Of a DNA stretch of 64,000 nucleotides, positions 45,969 to 57,967 are shown in pieces (the stretch's first letter is position 1; the number at the start of each line of letters is the position of its first letter). The DNA comes from Papilionanthe hookeriana x Papilionanthe teres. Taxonomy: Eukaryota > Streptophyta > Magnoliopsida > Asparagales > Orchidaceae. A program made the translations under genes and the position numbers. The DNA lies in contig CM040434.1 in the NCBI GenBank assembly GCA_022702705.1, positions 53,252,953-53,316,952 on the forward strand, read 5' to 3'. Under the pieces are notes generated by a model. That model ran no database searches and had not been told where the DNA came from. It worked only from the letters and a program-made list of their open reading frames with translations.

Positions 45969-46046
45969 CTATAGGGGCTTGCCCTTATAGGGAACTTTAA
46001 GAACCCAGGTAATATAAACACTGTTTAATTTCTTTATATTAAACAG
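45969..46046 (+). other. Paired hairpins near the 3' end of B2
   Basis: 45969-45990: arms CTATAGGGGC and GCCCTTATAG around TT. 46021-46046: arms CTGTTTAAT and ATTAAACAG around eight bases. The first is preceded by GATGTAATTAA as in element A, where the arms are CTATAGGAGC and GCTCCTATAG. Confidence 0.75.
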
Positions 46047-46376
46047 GGGAACTTGTCGGCTTATAAAATTGGTTCGTAGACCAAACAGATGTCACAAATC
46101 TTCTAGTTTATTTAGCAGAGCCCCATCATCGAAACAGTGTAGTACATTCTTCGGGATAGATACACGGTTTGTGATGCGGTGCTCGTTTATATAAGCTATT
46201 TGGGATGTGAGATCAGTTTGATTTCATATCTTAAAACTTTCGAATTTAAAATCATTTTCAAAACCAAATACTACTTTTCAAATTATATATAAATTTAAAT
46301 TTAAAATTTAAAATTCGCCGACAATTTCTGTAGGCGACCCCCTTTTCAAAACACATAACTTAAAAATATGCCGACA

Positions 46377-46660
46377 TCGGGTTGAACCTAAGTATGGTTT
46401 GACTTAAGTCTAATATGTGTTAGACTTAAGTTATGTTTGGGTTAGACTTAGGTTCTTGTCGGGTTGAACCTAAGTATGGTTTGACTTAAGTCTAATGTGG
46501 GTTAGACTTAAGTTTAGGTTTAAGTTGGATTTAAGTTCATGTCGGGTTGAACCTAAGTATGGTTTGACTTAAGTCTGATGTGGGTTGGACTTAAGTTAGG
46601 TTTAGGTTTGATTTAGGTTCATGTCGGGTTGAACCTAAGTTAAAGATTGAAAGTTTATTT
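46377..46660 (-). repeat. Continuation of the GGTTGAACC array after B2
   Basis: Starts with TCGGG, the right target duplication (46377-46381), then the same units as 38400-38898. Confidence 0.9.
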
Positions 46661-48020
46661 TGGGTTTGGGTTTGGTTAAACCTTAGTTGGTTAAGGTTTA
46701 ATAATTAATTAAGTCTAATGTAATAGACTTAATTAGAGTTTAAGTTTGATTAAGTCTAATTTAGTTAAGACTTAATAGTTTAATCGGGTCTAATGGGTTA
46801 GACCTAATTAGGGTTTGTGCTTGATTAAACCTTAGTTAGTTAAGGTTTAATGGTTTAATTAGGTCTAATGGGTTAGACCTAATTAGGGTTTAGGTTTGAT
46901 TAAACCTTAGTTAGTTAAGGTTTAATGGTTTAATTAGGTCTAATGGTTTAGACTGAGTAGAGTTTGTGCTTGATTAAACCTTAGTTAGTTAAGGTTTAAT
47001 GGTTTAATTAGATCTAATGGGTTAGACCTAATTAGGGTTTTGGTTTGATTAAACCTTAGTTAGTTAAGGTTTAATGGTTTAATTAGGTCTAATGGGTTAA
47101 CCTAATTAGGGTTTGTGCTCGATTAAACCTTAGTTAGTTAAGGTTTAATGGTTTAATTAGATCTAATGGGTTAGACCTAATTAGGGTTTAGGTTTGATTA
47201 AGCCTTAGTTAGTTAAGGTTTAATGGTTTAATTAGGTCTAATGGATTAGACTTAGTTAGGGTTTAGGCTTGATTAAACCTTAGTTAGTTAAGGTTTAATG
47301 GTTTAATTAGGTGCAATGGGTTAGACTGAATTAGGAGTTTAGGTTTGACTAAACCTTAGTTAGTTAAGGTTTAATGGTTTAATTAGAGTTCAATGGGTTA
47401 GACTAATTAGGAGTTTAGGTTTGATTAAACCTAATGTTTAAGGAGGTTAATTAAGTTTAATATGTCCTTAAACTTAATTAAAAGTTTGATTTGTATTAAA
47501 CCTAATTTAGTTAAGGTTTAATGGGTTAATTAAGTTTAATATGTCCTTAAAATTAATTAAAAGAGTTTGATTTTGATTAATCAAGTTTAATATGTCCTTA
47601 AACTTAATTAAAGAGTTTGATTTTGATTAATTTAGTTTAATATGTCCTTAAACTTAATTAAAATGTTTTGATTTTGTATTAAACCTAATTTAAGTAAGGT
47701 TTCATGGGTTAATTAAGTTTAATATGTCTTTAAACTTAATTAAAGATTTGATTTTTATATTAAACCTAATTTAGGTAAGGTTTAATGGGTTATTTAAGTT
47801 TAATATGTCCTTAAACTTAATTAAAGGTTTGATTTTGTATTAAACATAATTTAGGTAAGGTTTAATGGGTTAATTAAGTTTAATATGTCTTTAAACTTAA
47901 TTAAAGATTTGATTTTTATATTAAACCTAATTTATATAAGGTTTAATGGGTTAATTAAGTTTAATATGTCCTTAAACTTAATTAAAGAGTATGATTTTTG
48001 TATTAAACCCTAAGGTTTAA
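46660..48020 (-). repeat. Array of TTAAACCTTAGTTAGTTAAGG units, then TTAAGTTTAATATGTCC units
   Basis: 46660-47440: about 75-bp units (AAACCTTAGTTAGTTAAGG, TTTAATGGTTTAATTAGG, TCTAATGGGTTAGACC), about ten copies. 47440-48000: about 80-bp units (TTTAATATGTCCTTAAAC, TTGATTTTGTATTAAACC), about seven copies. Contains many short inverted repeats. Confidence 0.9.
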
Positions 48021-50690
48021 TGATTTAACTAGGTTTAAGTTGTCTTTAAACCTAATTATTGTTTGATTTGAGTTGGATTCATCACTTGCTTAATCAAGTG
48101 ATGAGATGGATTAAATATGTGAAGAGGAGGTTTTGAATTATTAATTTTAAAATTAATAAATCTTAACCTTATTTCAAAATGTCTTTTAGATTGTTTTGAT
48201 GACTTGAGAATTGTTGTTTTAGGATTGATGTCTGTTATCCTAAAATTCTCAATCATTTTACATTTAAATTTTCCAATTTTTCAAATTTTATAATTAGTTT
48301 TGAAAATAATTACAAAATATCATGGAAATTAGGAAATCATATTCTAGAGAGCTATCATAGCCTTAGAAAAATCAGAAGATGTGCCTAAGGACTTAAAGAT
48401 AATTCCACTAAAAATTTCATATTTTTTCGACTTGTAAATAATTTTTAATAATTAAAATACTCAGAGAGTATTTAATTAATTAAAAATTAAATGCTGAGAA
48501 TAAAATTATGATTTTAGTCTCATAATTTTCTCTCTCTTGAGAGCTTTCAGAGGTATTTTAATTTTATTTTTATGACCTCTGGATCAAAAGATATGAATTT
48601 TTGAAGTTTTTAAGGTTTCCTTGAATTAATCCGGCCAGAAAAATCCGGAGCGCTGCCACGTGTCCTCGTACGATCGATGGGCGGGAAGATCCATTGCGCG
48701 AATCCGAACACGAACACGGCGCGGTTTGATGCGGGCCGTACGTTCAGAAACACGGGATCGGACGTGCTGGAATAATCCGGATGATTCGGAAAATTCTGAG
48801 CCGATCCAACTTCTAGGGTCGATATCTCACTCGTTTCTCGATGAAATTGAGTGATTTTTGAACCTATGGAATCATACGAACGTGTAGAATGTATCTATAC
48901 GGTGATGATACATTTACGGGCTAGTATAACCCATGATATTTCAAAAATACAAATTATTTTGTGAAAAATAATTCCATACCTTTACCCTGAGCAAATTGAA
49001 GCTAGATCGAGACCTTGTAGTTGTCTTCTAGGACCCCGATGGAAGATTATTCTTTGCTGACAATTTGATCCGAAGTCGGGCTTAAAGGAGAATTTTGAAG
49101 AAGTGGTTGGTTTGGGCTGTTTTTGAGTTTTGCTCAAATTGGCTCGATTGGGCTCGACCTATGGCTTGGATTTGGTTCTAATGGATTGCTAAGACTCTTA
49201 GGAAGAGTTTTTATGTTGGGAGTCGAGAGGATTTGAGCAGCTTTATAGGTATTTCTAATTTTTTTCTCCTCTTGGATATTTTGGCGAGAGGGGTATTTAT
49301 AACCATGAATGGCTATGGATTAACCTTGGTTGGCTTGGATTTGACCATGGTATAGTTAGGGCTGTAGAGTACAACCTCCCCTATGTAAACCAAGCTTCAC
49401 CTCTTCTTCCTCCAGGAGAATTTTGCCACTTAAGCAAGTGCACATTTGATGACAATTTTGGCTTAAATCTTGTCATGATGGATTTTAGCCTCTTTGTTTC
49501 CATTCCATTGGCTAAGTGGGAGGTTCATGGTGACTCAAATAAATGAGACCCTCTCCTTAAAACACCTCATTTACCATTTCATGAGTTGGTGACACATTAG
49601 CCCCTTACTCATCTCATGCAAGCCTTAGCCATGATGGCTCTTAACCAAGGTGTGGGATGGGTTAGCTTCTTGTCTCCCTTCCATTGGGTGGTCTAAGAGG
49701 TGAAGGGTGAGTCATGAGAGTGAGCCCTTCCCCTTCCAACATCTCATTTAAGGTTTGGATGAGAAGCTGACACATATTTTTCTCATGCAAAATTCTTAAA
49801 ATTTGGTTATAACCATGGTTAAGTAAGTTGCTCATGTGAATTTAATTGATGTCTAATTTTCATTGGTGAGTTCATGAGGATGAGCCACCTCAAATTCTAA
49901 TTTCATGAGAGGATGACACCTCATTTTCTTTAATGATTATTTTCTTTAACCATGGTTTATAGGTTATTTTAATGTATTAACCTACACTTAATAAGTCCCA
50001 TGAGTCATGAATAATCCATGGATGAGGTCATTTATGATGTAATATAAGAGATTTGAAATTTTAAAAATCATGGTTTCATGGGTTAAAATTCCATTTTATG
50101 CCCTTTTCATTTTAATTTCCATATTTAATTAATCATGTCATTATTTAAATATTGAAAATTATTTTATTAATCAATAATTAATTGGAAATTATTCCAATTA
50201 ATTATTTGATTAATATCCATGTTATTAAAATTGATTTTTGTCTATTTTCATGACTTTTCAATTTAATTTTCACTTTAATTAATTAAGTCATTAATTAAAA
50301 CATGAAAATTAAATTATTGGTCAATTAATTAATTAAAAATAATTTTGGGATTAATTATTTGATTAATTCCATTATTTTTAATCAATTTGTGGATTTTGTG
50401 ATTTTATGGCTTTTGAATTTAATTTTTCATTTTAATTAATTAGGTTATTAATTAAAATTTTAAAAATTAATTCATTAGCCAATTAATTAATCAAAATAAT
50501 TTTGAAATCAATTATTTGATTAATTTTTTTATTTTATGACTTTAATTTAATTTTCATTTTAATTAATCATGTCATTTGATTATTTAAAATATTGAAAATC
50601 AAATTATTAGTCAATTTAATTAATCAAAATAATTTTTTGAAATTAATTTGATTAATTTTTTTGTCATTATGGGGTTTTAAACATGTCATT
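48020..50690 (-). other. R/U3 part of A LTR with GC-rich patch and TATA
   Basis: The minus strand of 48480-48600 and 48830-48900 resembles B just downstream of its TATA (AAAAATTCATATCTTTT versus AAAAATTCATAACTTTG; AAAATAAAATTAAAAT; ACCGTATAGAT). 48650-48800 is a GC-rich patch. TATA is TATAAATA on the minus strand (49294-49301). 49300-50690 is U3, with AT-rich AATTAATTA sequence at 50090-50680. No gene. Confidence 0.65.
49294..49301 (-). promoter_or_regulatory. TATA box of A LTR
   Basis: GGTTATAAATACCCC on the minus strand, 2.1 kb from the LTR start, the same relative place as in B. Confidence 0.6.
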
Positions 50691-51386
50691 GGTTGTTTGA
50701 TCAAAAATTGATCATTTTAACAAAATTGACTTTTTAGGTCATGTATTGACCATTGGATTGATAAGGTTGGTGATTGGATCTGGATTGGTCATTTAGACCA
50801 AAGTTATCATTTTAGGTCGAAAAGGTTGACTCATGGGGTCAACAGGATTAGTCATTGGGTCAGGATTGACCATTTTGACCAAAATTGTCATTTTGGGACA
50901 AAAGGTTGACCTGTGGGGTCAACAGGGTTGGTCATTGGGTCATGATTGACCATTTTGACCAAAATTGTCATTTTAAGTCAAAAGGTTGACCTGTGGGGTC
51001 AACAGGGTTGGTCATTGAGTCTAGTTTGACCATTTTGACCAATGTTGATTTTTTAGGTCAAAGGGTGACTATGGGGTTAACGGGGTTGGTCATTGGGTGC
51101 GGTTTGACCATTTTGACCAATGTTGACTTTTAGGTCAAAAGGTTGACCTATGGGGTCAACATGGTTGGTCATTGGGTCTGGTTTGACCATTTTGACTAAT
51201 GTTGACTTTTTAGGTCAAAAGGTTGACCTATGGGGTCAACAGGGTTGGTCATTGGGTCTGGTTTGACCAATTTGACCAATGTTGACTTTTTAGGTCGAAA
51301 GGTTGACCTATGGGGTCAACGGGGTTGGTCATTGAGTGCAGTTTGACCATTTTGACCAATGTTGACTTTTTACGTCGAAAGGTATT
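50690..51386 (-). repeat. Array of GGTTGACC...GGTCAAC units, about 78 bp
   Basis: About nine copies with GGTTGACCTATGGGGTCAAC, GGTTGGTCATTGGGTC, TTTGACCATTTTGACCAA and TGTTGACTTTTTAGGTC. Located at the very start of the A LTR (minus orientation), directly after the edge hairpin. GGTTGACC and GGTCAACA make short inverted repeats in every unit. Each unit also carries several TTGAC words; TTGAC(C/T) is the W-box core bound by WRKY factors (established), but I infer no regulation. Confidence 0.9.
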
Positions 51387-51406
51387 GACTCATTATAAAT
51401 GAGGTC
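51387..51406 (-). other. LTR-edge hairpin, A
   Basis: On the minus strand GACCTCAT, loop TTATA, ATGAGTC. It matches the B hairpin except for one missing G in the second arm. Confidence 0.65.
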
Positions 51407-51604
51407 GACAAAGGGCTTCAATATGTGTAGAATACTGTATAAGTATTCGCACATATTGGCAGTTGGACCGAAATGGTCTAGGAAATGTTTTATAACAATC
51501 TGGAAAGGAGTGGGTATCATACCGCTCCTAGTGGATGTCAGATGTCTTGTCTGTTGGTTCTGAGAAGGAATGTATTTCTTGTGTTTAGAGAAGGGATTCA
51601 CTGG

Positions 51605-53460
51605 GAGAGAAAATGGATGTCATATTCAAAAATGTCAATGTCGATATTTTGTTAAAGGAATGCCATGATTTCCGTGTTAGGAAAGGACTTATGTCCCATA
51701 ACTGGAGAGAGAAAATAGACGTCATTTTCTATTTTTCTCAAAATGTCGATGTCGAGATTTCGGTTAGAGGAAAGCCATGATTTCCGTATCGGAGAAAGAC
51801 TTACATCCAATAATCGAGAGAGAAAATAGATGTCATTTTCTATTTTTCTCAAAATGTCGATGTCGAGATTTGGTTAGAGGAAAGCCATGATTTCCGTGTA
51901 AGGAAAGGACTTTCATCCAATAACCAGAGAGAGAAAATAGATGTCATTTTCTATTTTCCTCAAAATGTCAATGTCAAGATTTGGTTAGAGGAAATCCATG
52001 ATTTGCGTGTCAGGAAAGGACTTATATCCAATAACCGGAGAGAGAAAATAGATGTCATTTCTATTTTCCTCAAAATGTCGATGTCGAGATTTGGTTGGAG
52101 GAAAGCCATGATTTACGTGTCGGAAAGGACTTACATCCAATAGCGGAGAGAGAAAATAGACGTCATTTTCTATTTTTCTCGAAATGTCGATGTCGAGATT
52201 TGGTTAGAGGAAAGCCATGATTTCAGTGTCGGAAAGGACTTATTTCCGATAACCGGAGAGAAAATAGATGTCATTTTCTATTTTCCTCAAAATGTCAATG
52301 TCAAGATTTGGTTAGAGGAAAGCCATGATTTCCGTGTCAGGAAAGGAATTACATCCAATAACTGGAGAGAGAAAATAAATGTCATTTTCTATTTTTCTCA
52401 AAATGTCAATGTCAAGATTTGGTTAGAGCAAAGGCATGGTTTCTGTGTCAGGAAAGGACTTATTTCCAATAACCAGAGAGAGAAAATAGATGTCATTTTC
52501 TATTTTCCTCAAAATATCAATGTCAAGATTTGGTTAGAGGAAAGCCATGATTTCTGTGTCAGGAAAGGACTTATATCCAATAACCGGCGAGAGAAAATAG
52601 ATGTCATTTTCTATTTTCCTTAAAATGTCAATGTCAAGATTTGGTTAGAGGAAAGCCATGATTTCCGTGTCAGGAAAGGACTTACATCCAATAACTGGAG
52701 AGAGAAAATAGATGTCATTTTCTATTTTCTTCAAAATGCCAATGTCAAGATTTGGTTAGAGGAAAGCCATGATTTTCGTGTCAGGAAAGGACTTATATCT
52801 AATAACCGGAGAGAGAAAATAGATGTCATTTTCTATTTTCCTCGAAATGTCGATGTCAAGATTTGGTTAGAGCAAAGTCATGATTTCCGTGTCAGAAAGG
52901 GACTTATATCCAATAACTGGAGAGAGAAAATAGATGTCATTTTCTATTTTCCTCAAAATATCGATGTCAAGATTTGGTTAGAGGAAAGTCATGATTTCCG
53001 TGTCGGGAATGGACTTATATCCGATAACGGAGAGAGAAAATAAATGTCATTTTCTATTTTCCTCGAAATGTCGATGTCAAGATTTGGTTAGAGGAAAGCC
53101 ATGATTTCCGTGTCAGGAAAGGACTTATATCCAATAACCGGAGAGAGAAAATGGATGTCATATTCCATTTCTCAAAATGTCAATGTCGATATTTGGTTAG
53201 AGGAAAGCCATAATTTCCGAGTCAGGAAAGGACCTACATCCAATAACCGGAGAGAGAAAATGGATGTCATTTTCCATTTCTCAAAATGTTTATGTTAGTT
53301 AGAGGAAAACCATGATTTCCGTGTCAGGAAAGGACTTACTTCCAATAATTGGAGAGAGAAATGGATGTCATATTCCATTTCTCAAAATGTCAAATGTTGA
53401 TGTTATGATAAAAGAATGTCATTTCCGTGTCAGGAAAGGACTTACTTCCGATAGCAAAGG
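51605..53460. repeat. Tandem array, about 110-bp unit, 16-17 copies
   Basis: Each unit contains GATTTGGTTAGAGGAAAGCC, ATGATTTCCGTGTCAGGAAA, GGACTTATATCCAATAACCG and GAGAGAAAATAGATGTCATT. The units nearest the LTR (51600-51650) and 53280-53460 are more diverged. Short ORFs through it are artefacts. 51411-51604 is unique sequence. Confidence 0.95.
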
Positions 53461-53850
53461 AGAGGATGAGTGTCAAACGTTGATAAGTCAAATGTCGCAA
53501 TGTCGGTATGTCGGAAGTCGATAACAATTATTGATATATCAAAGGTCGAAATGTCGATGCGTCGAATGTTGATAACGATTGTTCTTATGTCGAAATATCG
53601 ATATGTCGAATGTCGAAAGATCGATATCTCAAATGTTGATAACAATTGTTGATATGTCAAATGTCGAAATGTTGATACGTTAAATGTTGATATTTTGATA
53701 TGTCGAATGTTAAAATGTACGTAACAATTGTCGATATGTCGAATGTCGAAAGGTCGATATGTCACATGTTGAAATGCTGTCAAATGTCGAGACGTTGATA
53801 TGACAAATGTCGATATGTCAAATGTCAAAAATGTCTGTCAAATGTGGAGA
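53460..53850. repeat. Degenerate TGTCGAAATGTCGATATGTC array
   Basis: Short units of 10-20 bp, TGTCGAA, TGTCGATA and TTGATAACAATTG, with an irregular 50-60 bp higher-order period. The antisense ORF 53442-53828 reads as a repeated ISTFDI peptide, a repeat artefact. Confidence 0.8.
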
Positions 53851-54270
53851 TGTTAAATTATGAGAATGTCATAATTTTTATGGTAGGAAAATGACTTTCA
53901 TACGAAAGTTATAAAGAGAAAATGGATGTCATATTTCATTTCTAAAAAATTTCAAGTGTCAATGTCGAGTTATAGGAATGTCATAACTTCCGTGTCAGGA
54001 AAGGACTTACATCCGATAACTGGGAAGAGAAAATGGATGTCATATTCCATTTCTCGGGAACGTCAAATGTCGGTGTCAAGTCAGAGGAATGCCATATTCC
54101 GTATCGGGAAAGAACTTATATCCAATAACTAGAAAAGAGTGGCAAACTCAGAGACGAAGAGTGTATCCTGCGGGGATTTGACCTTTACGGGTCGAAAGAT
54201 ATTAATCATCACAAGTTGTTTGTCATTTTTAATTTAAAATCCTTGTTTTAGCATTTTGGAGCTGTCGATG
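53850..54270. repeat. Diverged 110-bp-type units
   Basis: Two further diverged units of the 51605 array (AGGAATGTCATAACTTCC, GTGTCAGGAAAGGACTTAC) followed by unique sequence. No gene. Confidence 0.6.
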
Positions 54271-54870
54271 TATTGTAGACAATTGAGGAAAGAGAGCAAA
54301 TGTCATATTCGATTTTCTCTAAAGAAGTTTCGATGTCGAAAAATCGATTTTGGAATAGGAATGCATTTGAGACTTATATCATATCCAAAGAAAGGTTGTT
54401 AAAGGAAAGCCGATGTACGATGGTCTTACATCCAATAGCGAGAAAGAGAGTAGATGCCATCTTCCATATAAGGAGGTCTTACACTATCTCTTAGAAACGT
54501 CAATGTGGATATGTCGGTTTTGGAATAGAAATGCATGTAAGACTTATATCCTATCCAAAGAAAGGTTGCTAAAGGAAAGCCGATGTCCGTTTGTCTTACA
54601 TCCAATAGCGAGAAGAGTAGATGCCATCTTCCATTTAAGGAGGTCTTACACTATCTCTTAGAAATGTCGATGTCAAAATATCGATTTTGGAATAGGAATG
54701 CGTATGAGACTTATATCCTATCCAAAGAAAGATTGCTAAAGGAAAGCCAATGTCATGATGGTCTTATATCCAATAGCGAGAAAGAGAGTAGATGCCATTT
54801 TCCACTTAAGGAGGTCTTATACTACTTCTTAGAAATGTCAATGTCGATTTGTTGGTTTTAGTTGTTTGTT
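54270..54870. repeat. Tandem array, about 170-bp unit, 3.5 copies
   Basis: Contains GTCTTACATCCAATAGCG, AAGAGAGTAGATGCCATC, AGGAGGTCTTACACTATC, GATTTTGGAATAGGAATGC and CCAAAGAAAGGTTGCTAAAG in each copy. Confidence 0.9.
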
Positions 54871-56540
54871 TCCCAGTTTACAAAACTAGTCACTCATTTT
54901 TGTTTATGTCGCATCTTTTTCAAATACTTCCCATTGATTGAGTGTATTATGTCTTCTTGATAGTCTACCAACTGAAAGGATTTCCCTAAATGTGTCTTCT
55001 TAACAAGCATATGGGCCCTCCCATGAGGATAGGTGTTTGAAGTCCTAAATCCAAATCACGATACGAGTGTCCTAGGGTGAACCAATTTATCATGGGCCCG
55101 TACTGATGCTTGCTAGTCTTCCAAGCTTCCAAGTTCGTCCAAGTTGTAATTTCATATTTTTGTTATTTCGTCTACGGATGTCATTTATAGGTAAGATCAT
55201 TGCACTTCGAGTGGAAGCACGACTTAGGGCCCATTCTTTAGAGCAAATGATGTCGTTCATGTAGGTTCATAAAGCTTCCATTAATCACCAATTCTATAAA
55301 GATCATTCGATTGTCCTTGAAAATCACTTTAACATTTCTAAATTGGGATTAGGGTTGGATCTTTGGAAAATTATGACTTCGGAGTATAATTTCCATTAAT
55401 CTCCGATAACAAAGCCATTTACCTTAGTTCTTTCTTTACGGGTCTTAGGAATTTTTTGAAAATGTGATCGAAATATCTTTTACCTTCTAAAGATATGTAC
55501 GAACCAATTAATAGTCGACGAAACGACGAGATCACTTAATTCTTTCACGAATATAATATCGGAAGAATTTTCTTAAGACGTTTTTCAAGATTTATCGATT
55601 AGGGGAGAATTTGAACACCAATTTTTGATTTTATGCTCACCTCGAAGCTTCTTCTCGTAGAATTACTTATATACGGTGGAGCATGTTAAAGATTTTGAAT
55701 GTTTGAATTGAGACACCAATTTTTGATTTTGTGCCTACCTCGAGCTTCTTCTCGAAACATCTTTTTTTCCTTTTTTTTGTTTTTTTATTTTTTTTTGTTT
55801 TTTTTTGGTAGGGCACACTTAATGATTTTAAATGCCTGAACTCAAACACCAATTTTTGATTTGCTACTCACCTCAAGCTTCTTCTAAGAGAATTACTATA
55901 TCTGGTAGAGCATGTTTTAAGGGTTTTGAATGTCGAACTCCACAATTAATAATTCTCGAAATAATTCTTAAGACGAATTACGAGATATTATAACTCGTTC
56001 GAAGTCGGGACCCGATCACATGGCGAGAAGATTAAGAGGCTCGTGAAATCTTTAGCGATTACTTGCATTTTGATCACAATATTTTATTTTTCATTTAGGA
56101 CCCATTCTGAAAATTTAAGATAAAGGGCCCGAGTTATTAGGGCATTAATTTCATTTTCCCTTGAAATCATAATTTTCTTGTCGAAATGTCGGATTTTTGT
56201 CTTGAATTCTTCCTTTACGAGTTGTCTTTTTGTCAATAGGTGAATGAGAAGAATATTTCCAAAGATATTAAATCTAAAGATTTCAAATTTCATCCTCGTC
56301 GCAGATCGATTTTCATTTCTCCATAAAGGACATGCTTAGTTGAGTAGTCATAGAACTAGACTAAACATAGATCAGATTTTCACTCAGGTTGATTTCTTTC
56401 TTTACTGCAAAGCTGTCTAAGGAAACCCTTGATGGAATTCATACAAAGTGATCGTCTTCCCAAAATTTGATTAATGATTTTGATTTTTAGAGTCTTTGGT
56501 AGATTGACAAATCAGAACCTTGAGGGTAAGAAAAGATCAA
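54870..56540. other. AT-rich internal sequence with three approximate 115-bp repeats
   Basis: 55600-55930 holds three copies of CACCAATTTTTGATTTTATG followed by CTCACCTCGAAGCTTCTTCTC and a variable tail, one with a T-rich run (55765-55810). The rest is unique, with no gene. Confidence 0.7.
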
Positions 56541-57590
56541 CCAGAGGAGTGGTTCAGAGGCTGTGAAAAGCATAACCATGAAGAATAGGTTCATAGGCCA
56601 TAAAAAGCATAACCTAGGGGAGTGATTCAGAGGCTGTAAAAAGCATAACCACGAAGAATAGGTTCAGAGGCCATAAGGGCATAACTGAGGGAATGGTTTA
56701 GAGGCTGTAAAAAGCATAAACACGAAGAATAGGTTCAGAGGCCATAAAGGCATAACCCAGGGAAGTAGTTCAGAGGCTGTAAAAAACATAACCACAAAGA
56801 ATAGGTTCAGAGGCCATAAAGTTATAACCCAGGGAAGTGGTTTAGAGGCTGTAAAAAGCATAACCACGAAGAATAGGTTCAGAGGCCATAAAGGCATAAC
56901 TCAGGGAAGTGGTTCGAGAGGTCTGTAAAAAGTATAACCACCGAGAATAGGTTCGAAGGCCATAAGGGGCATAACCTGGGAAGTGGTTCGGAGGCTGTAA
57001 AAAGCATAACTACGAAGAATATGTTCGGAGGCCATAAAGGCATAACCCGGGAAGTGGTTCGGAGGCTGTAAAAAGCATAACCACGAAGAATAGGTTCGAG
57101 AGGCCATAAAGGCATAACCCGGGGAAGTGGTTCGGAGGCTCTAAAAGCATAACCATGAAGAATAGGTTCGGAGGCCATAAGGGCATAACTAGGGAGTGGT
57201 TCGAGGCTATAAAAAGCATAACCACGAAGAATAGGTTCAGAGGCCATAAGGGCATAACCCAGGGAAATGGTTCAGAGGCTGTAAAAAGCATAACCATAAA
57301 GAATAGGTTCAGAGGCGATAAAGGCATAACCCAGGGAAGTGGTTCAGAGGTTGTAAAAAGCATAACCATGAAGAATAAGTTCAGAGGCCATAAAGGCATA
57401 ACCCAGGGAAGTGGTTCAGAGGCTGTAAAAAGCATAACCATGAAGAATAAGTTCAGAGGCCATAAGGGTATAACCTAAGGGAGTGGTTCAGAGGCTATAA
57501 AAAGCATAACCATGAAGAATAGGTTCAGAGGCCATAAGGGCATAACCTAAGGAAATGGTTCAGAGGCTATAAAAAGCATAACCACCAAGC
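56540..57590. repeat. Tandem array, 72-bp unit, about 14 copies
   Basis: Units begin near 56655, 56727, 56799 and 56871 (72-bp spacing). They contain GAATAGGTTCAGAGGCCATA, AAGGCATAACCCAGGGAAG and TGGTTCAGAGGCTGTAAAAA. Because 72 is a multiple of three, long frames remain open on both strands (for example 57010-57441 minus); these are not genes. Copies at 56910-57190 have CGG or CGAG where the others have CAG. 57591-57944 is unique and non-coding. Confidence 0.95.
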
Positions 57591-57944
57591 CAGATAAACT
57601 AAACATGTTTGGCTGAGAAAGTATTTGCCTGAACTTATTTAAAACGACAATATCGGTCTGTCTGACAACATAATCGATGAACACTCCGTACCTGGGTGGG
57701 AAGGGAGGGAACACATGTTGTTTTTGTATATCTTTTATGTCATTTTGGTATGTCGATTATGGAAATGTAAGACTCTAGGATTTGTTTGTCGTGAACAAAT
57801 CTTTGAATCGAAGAGGTATTAGTTCTATTGTACTCGAAATTGAGTAAGATATAGAACTAAAGAAAGGATTATTTAGTCTTTCAAAAGACAAATTTTCATA
57901 GTCATGAGGACAAATTGATTAACCAAAGATAGGGAGAGAGAATG

Positions 57945-57962
57945 TCCCCAGCGGAGTTGCCA
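57945..57962 (-). other. Primer-binding site of element A (Tat/Ogre type)
   Basis: TGGCAACTCCGCTGGGGA on the minus strand, five bases after the LTR end (57968). It resembles the PBS of Tat/Ogre elements, generally assigned to tRNA-Arg (family knowledge, not verified). It fixes the minus-strand orientation of A. Confidence 0.8.
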
Positions 57963-57967
57963 CTCTT

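Larger units (their letters stand above)
38899..46376 (+). mobile_element. Solo LTR B2 of a Tat/Ogre-like family, 7478 bp
   Basis: TGTTGACC...TGCCGACA with a perfect 5-bp target duplication and no second LTR or internal genes. Layout: edge hairpin (38903-38923); C/A-rich U3 (39400-40600); GC-richer promoter part; TATA 41294-41300; GC-rich patch (41880-42100); AT-rich part with a TAAATTAAAT low-complexity run (43780-44260); mixed sequence with GC-rich islands (45060-45260, 45380-45440); and U5 with paired hairpins (45969-46046). No ORF here deserves a gene call. B1 and B3 are partial copies. It could alternatively be a large non-coding element without LTRs, but the TATA position and similarity to the A LTR favour a solo LTR. 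Confidence 0.85.
34149..51410 (-). repeat. 3' LTR of element A (about 9.8 kb plus the nested B2)
   Basis: Right edge 51410 reads TGTCGACCTCAT on the minus strand, like the B LTR start; left edge 34149 reads ...GCCATCA. Subtracting B2 and one target duplication leaves about 9780 bp. On the minus strand the order is hairpin, GGTCAAC-type array, AT-rich U3, TATA (49294-49301), R region similar to B (48830-48900 and 48480-48600), then two large arrays and the U5 end with paired hairpins. ORFs at 34568-34756 and similar are chance frames. Confidence 0.85.
51411..57967 (-). other. Internal region of element A, tandem arrays only, no coding
   Basis: 6.56 kb between the LTRs. It contains the arrays listed separately and about 1.6 kb of AT-rich unique sequence (54900-56540). 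I found no gag, protease, RT or integrase motif on either strand. The 3' LTR edge lacks a clear polypurine tract (the last minus-strand bases are TATTGAAGCCCTT). This suggests a large non-autonomous derivative mobilised by a coding relative. Confidence 0.75.

Noticed and set aside
50690..51386. Repeated TTGACC/GGTCAA words considered as a functional W-box enhancer
   Set aside because: They are part of a tandem unit of about 78 bp; the number of sites reflects array amplification, and nothing else supports regulation.
53442..53828. 128-codon antisense ORF rich in ISTFDI
   Set aside because: Translation of a short-period TGTCGATA-type array, not a protein gene.
57010..57441. Long antisense ORF of 143 codons and its sense counterpart (57155-57478) in the 72-bp array
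   Set aside because: The unit length is a multiple of three, so any stop-free unit stays open through the array on both strands; the peptide is the same 24 residues repeated.
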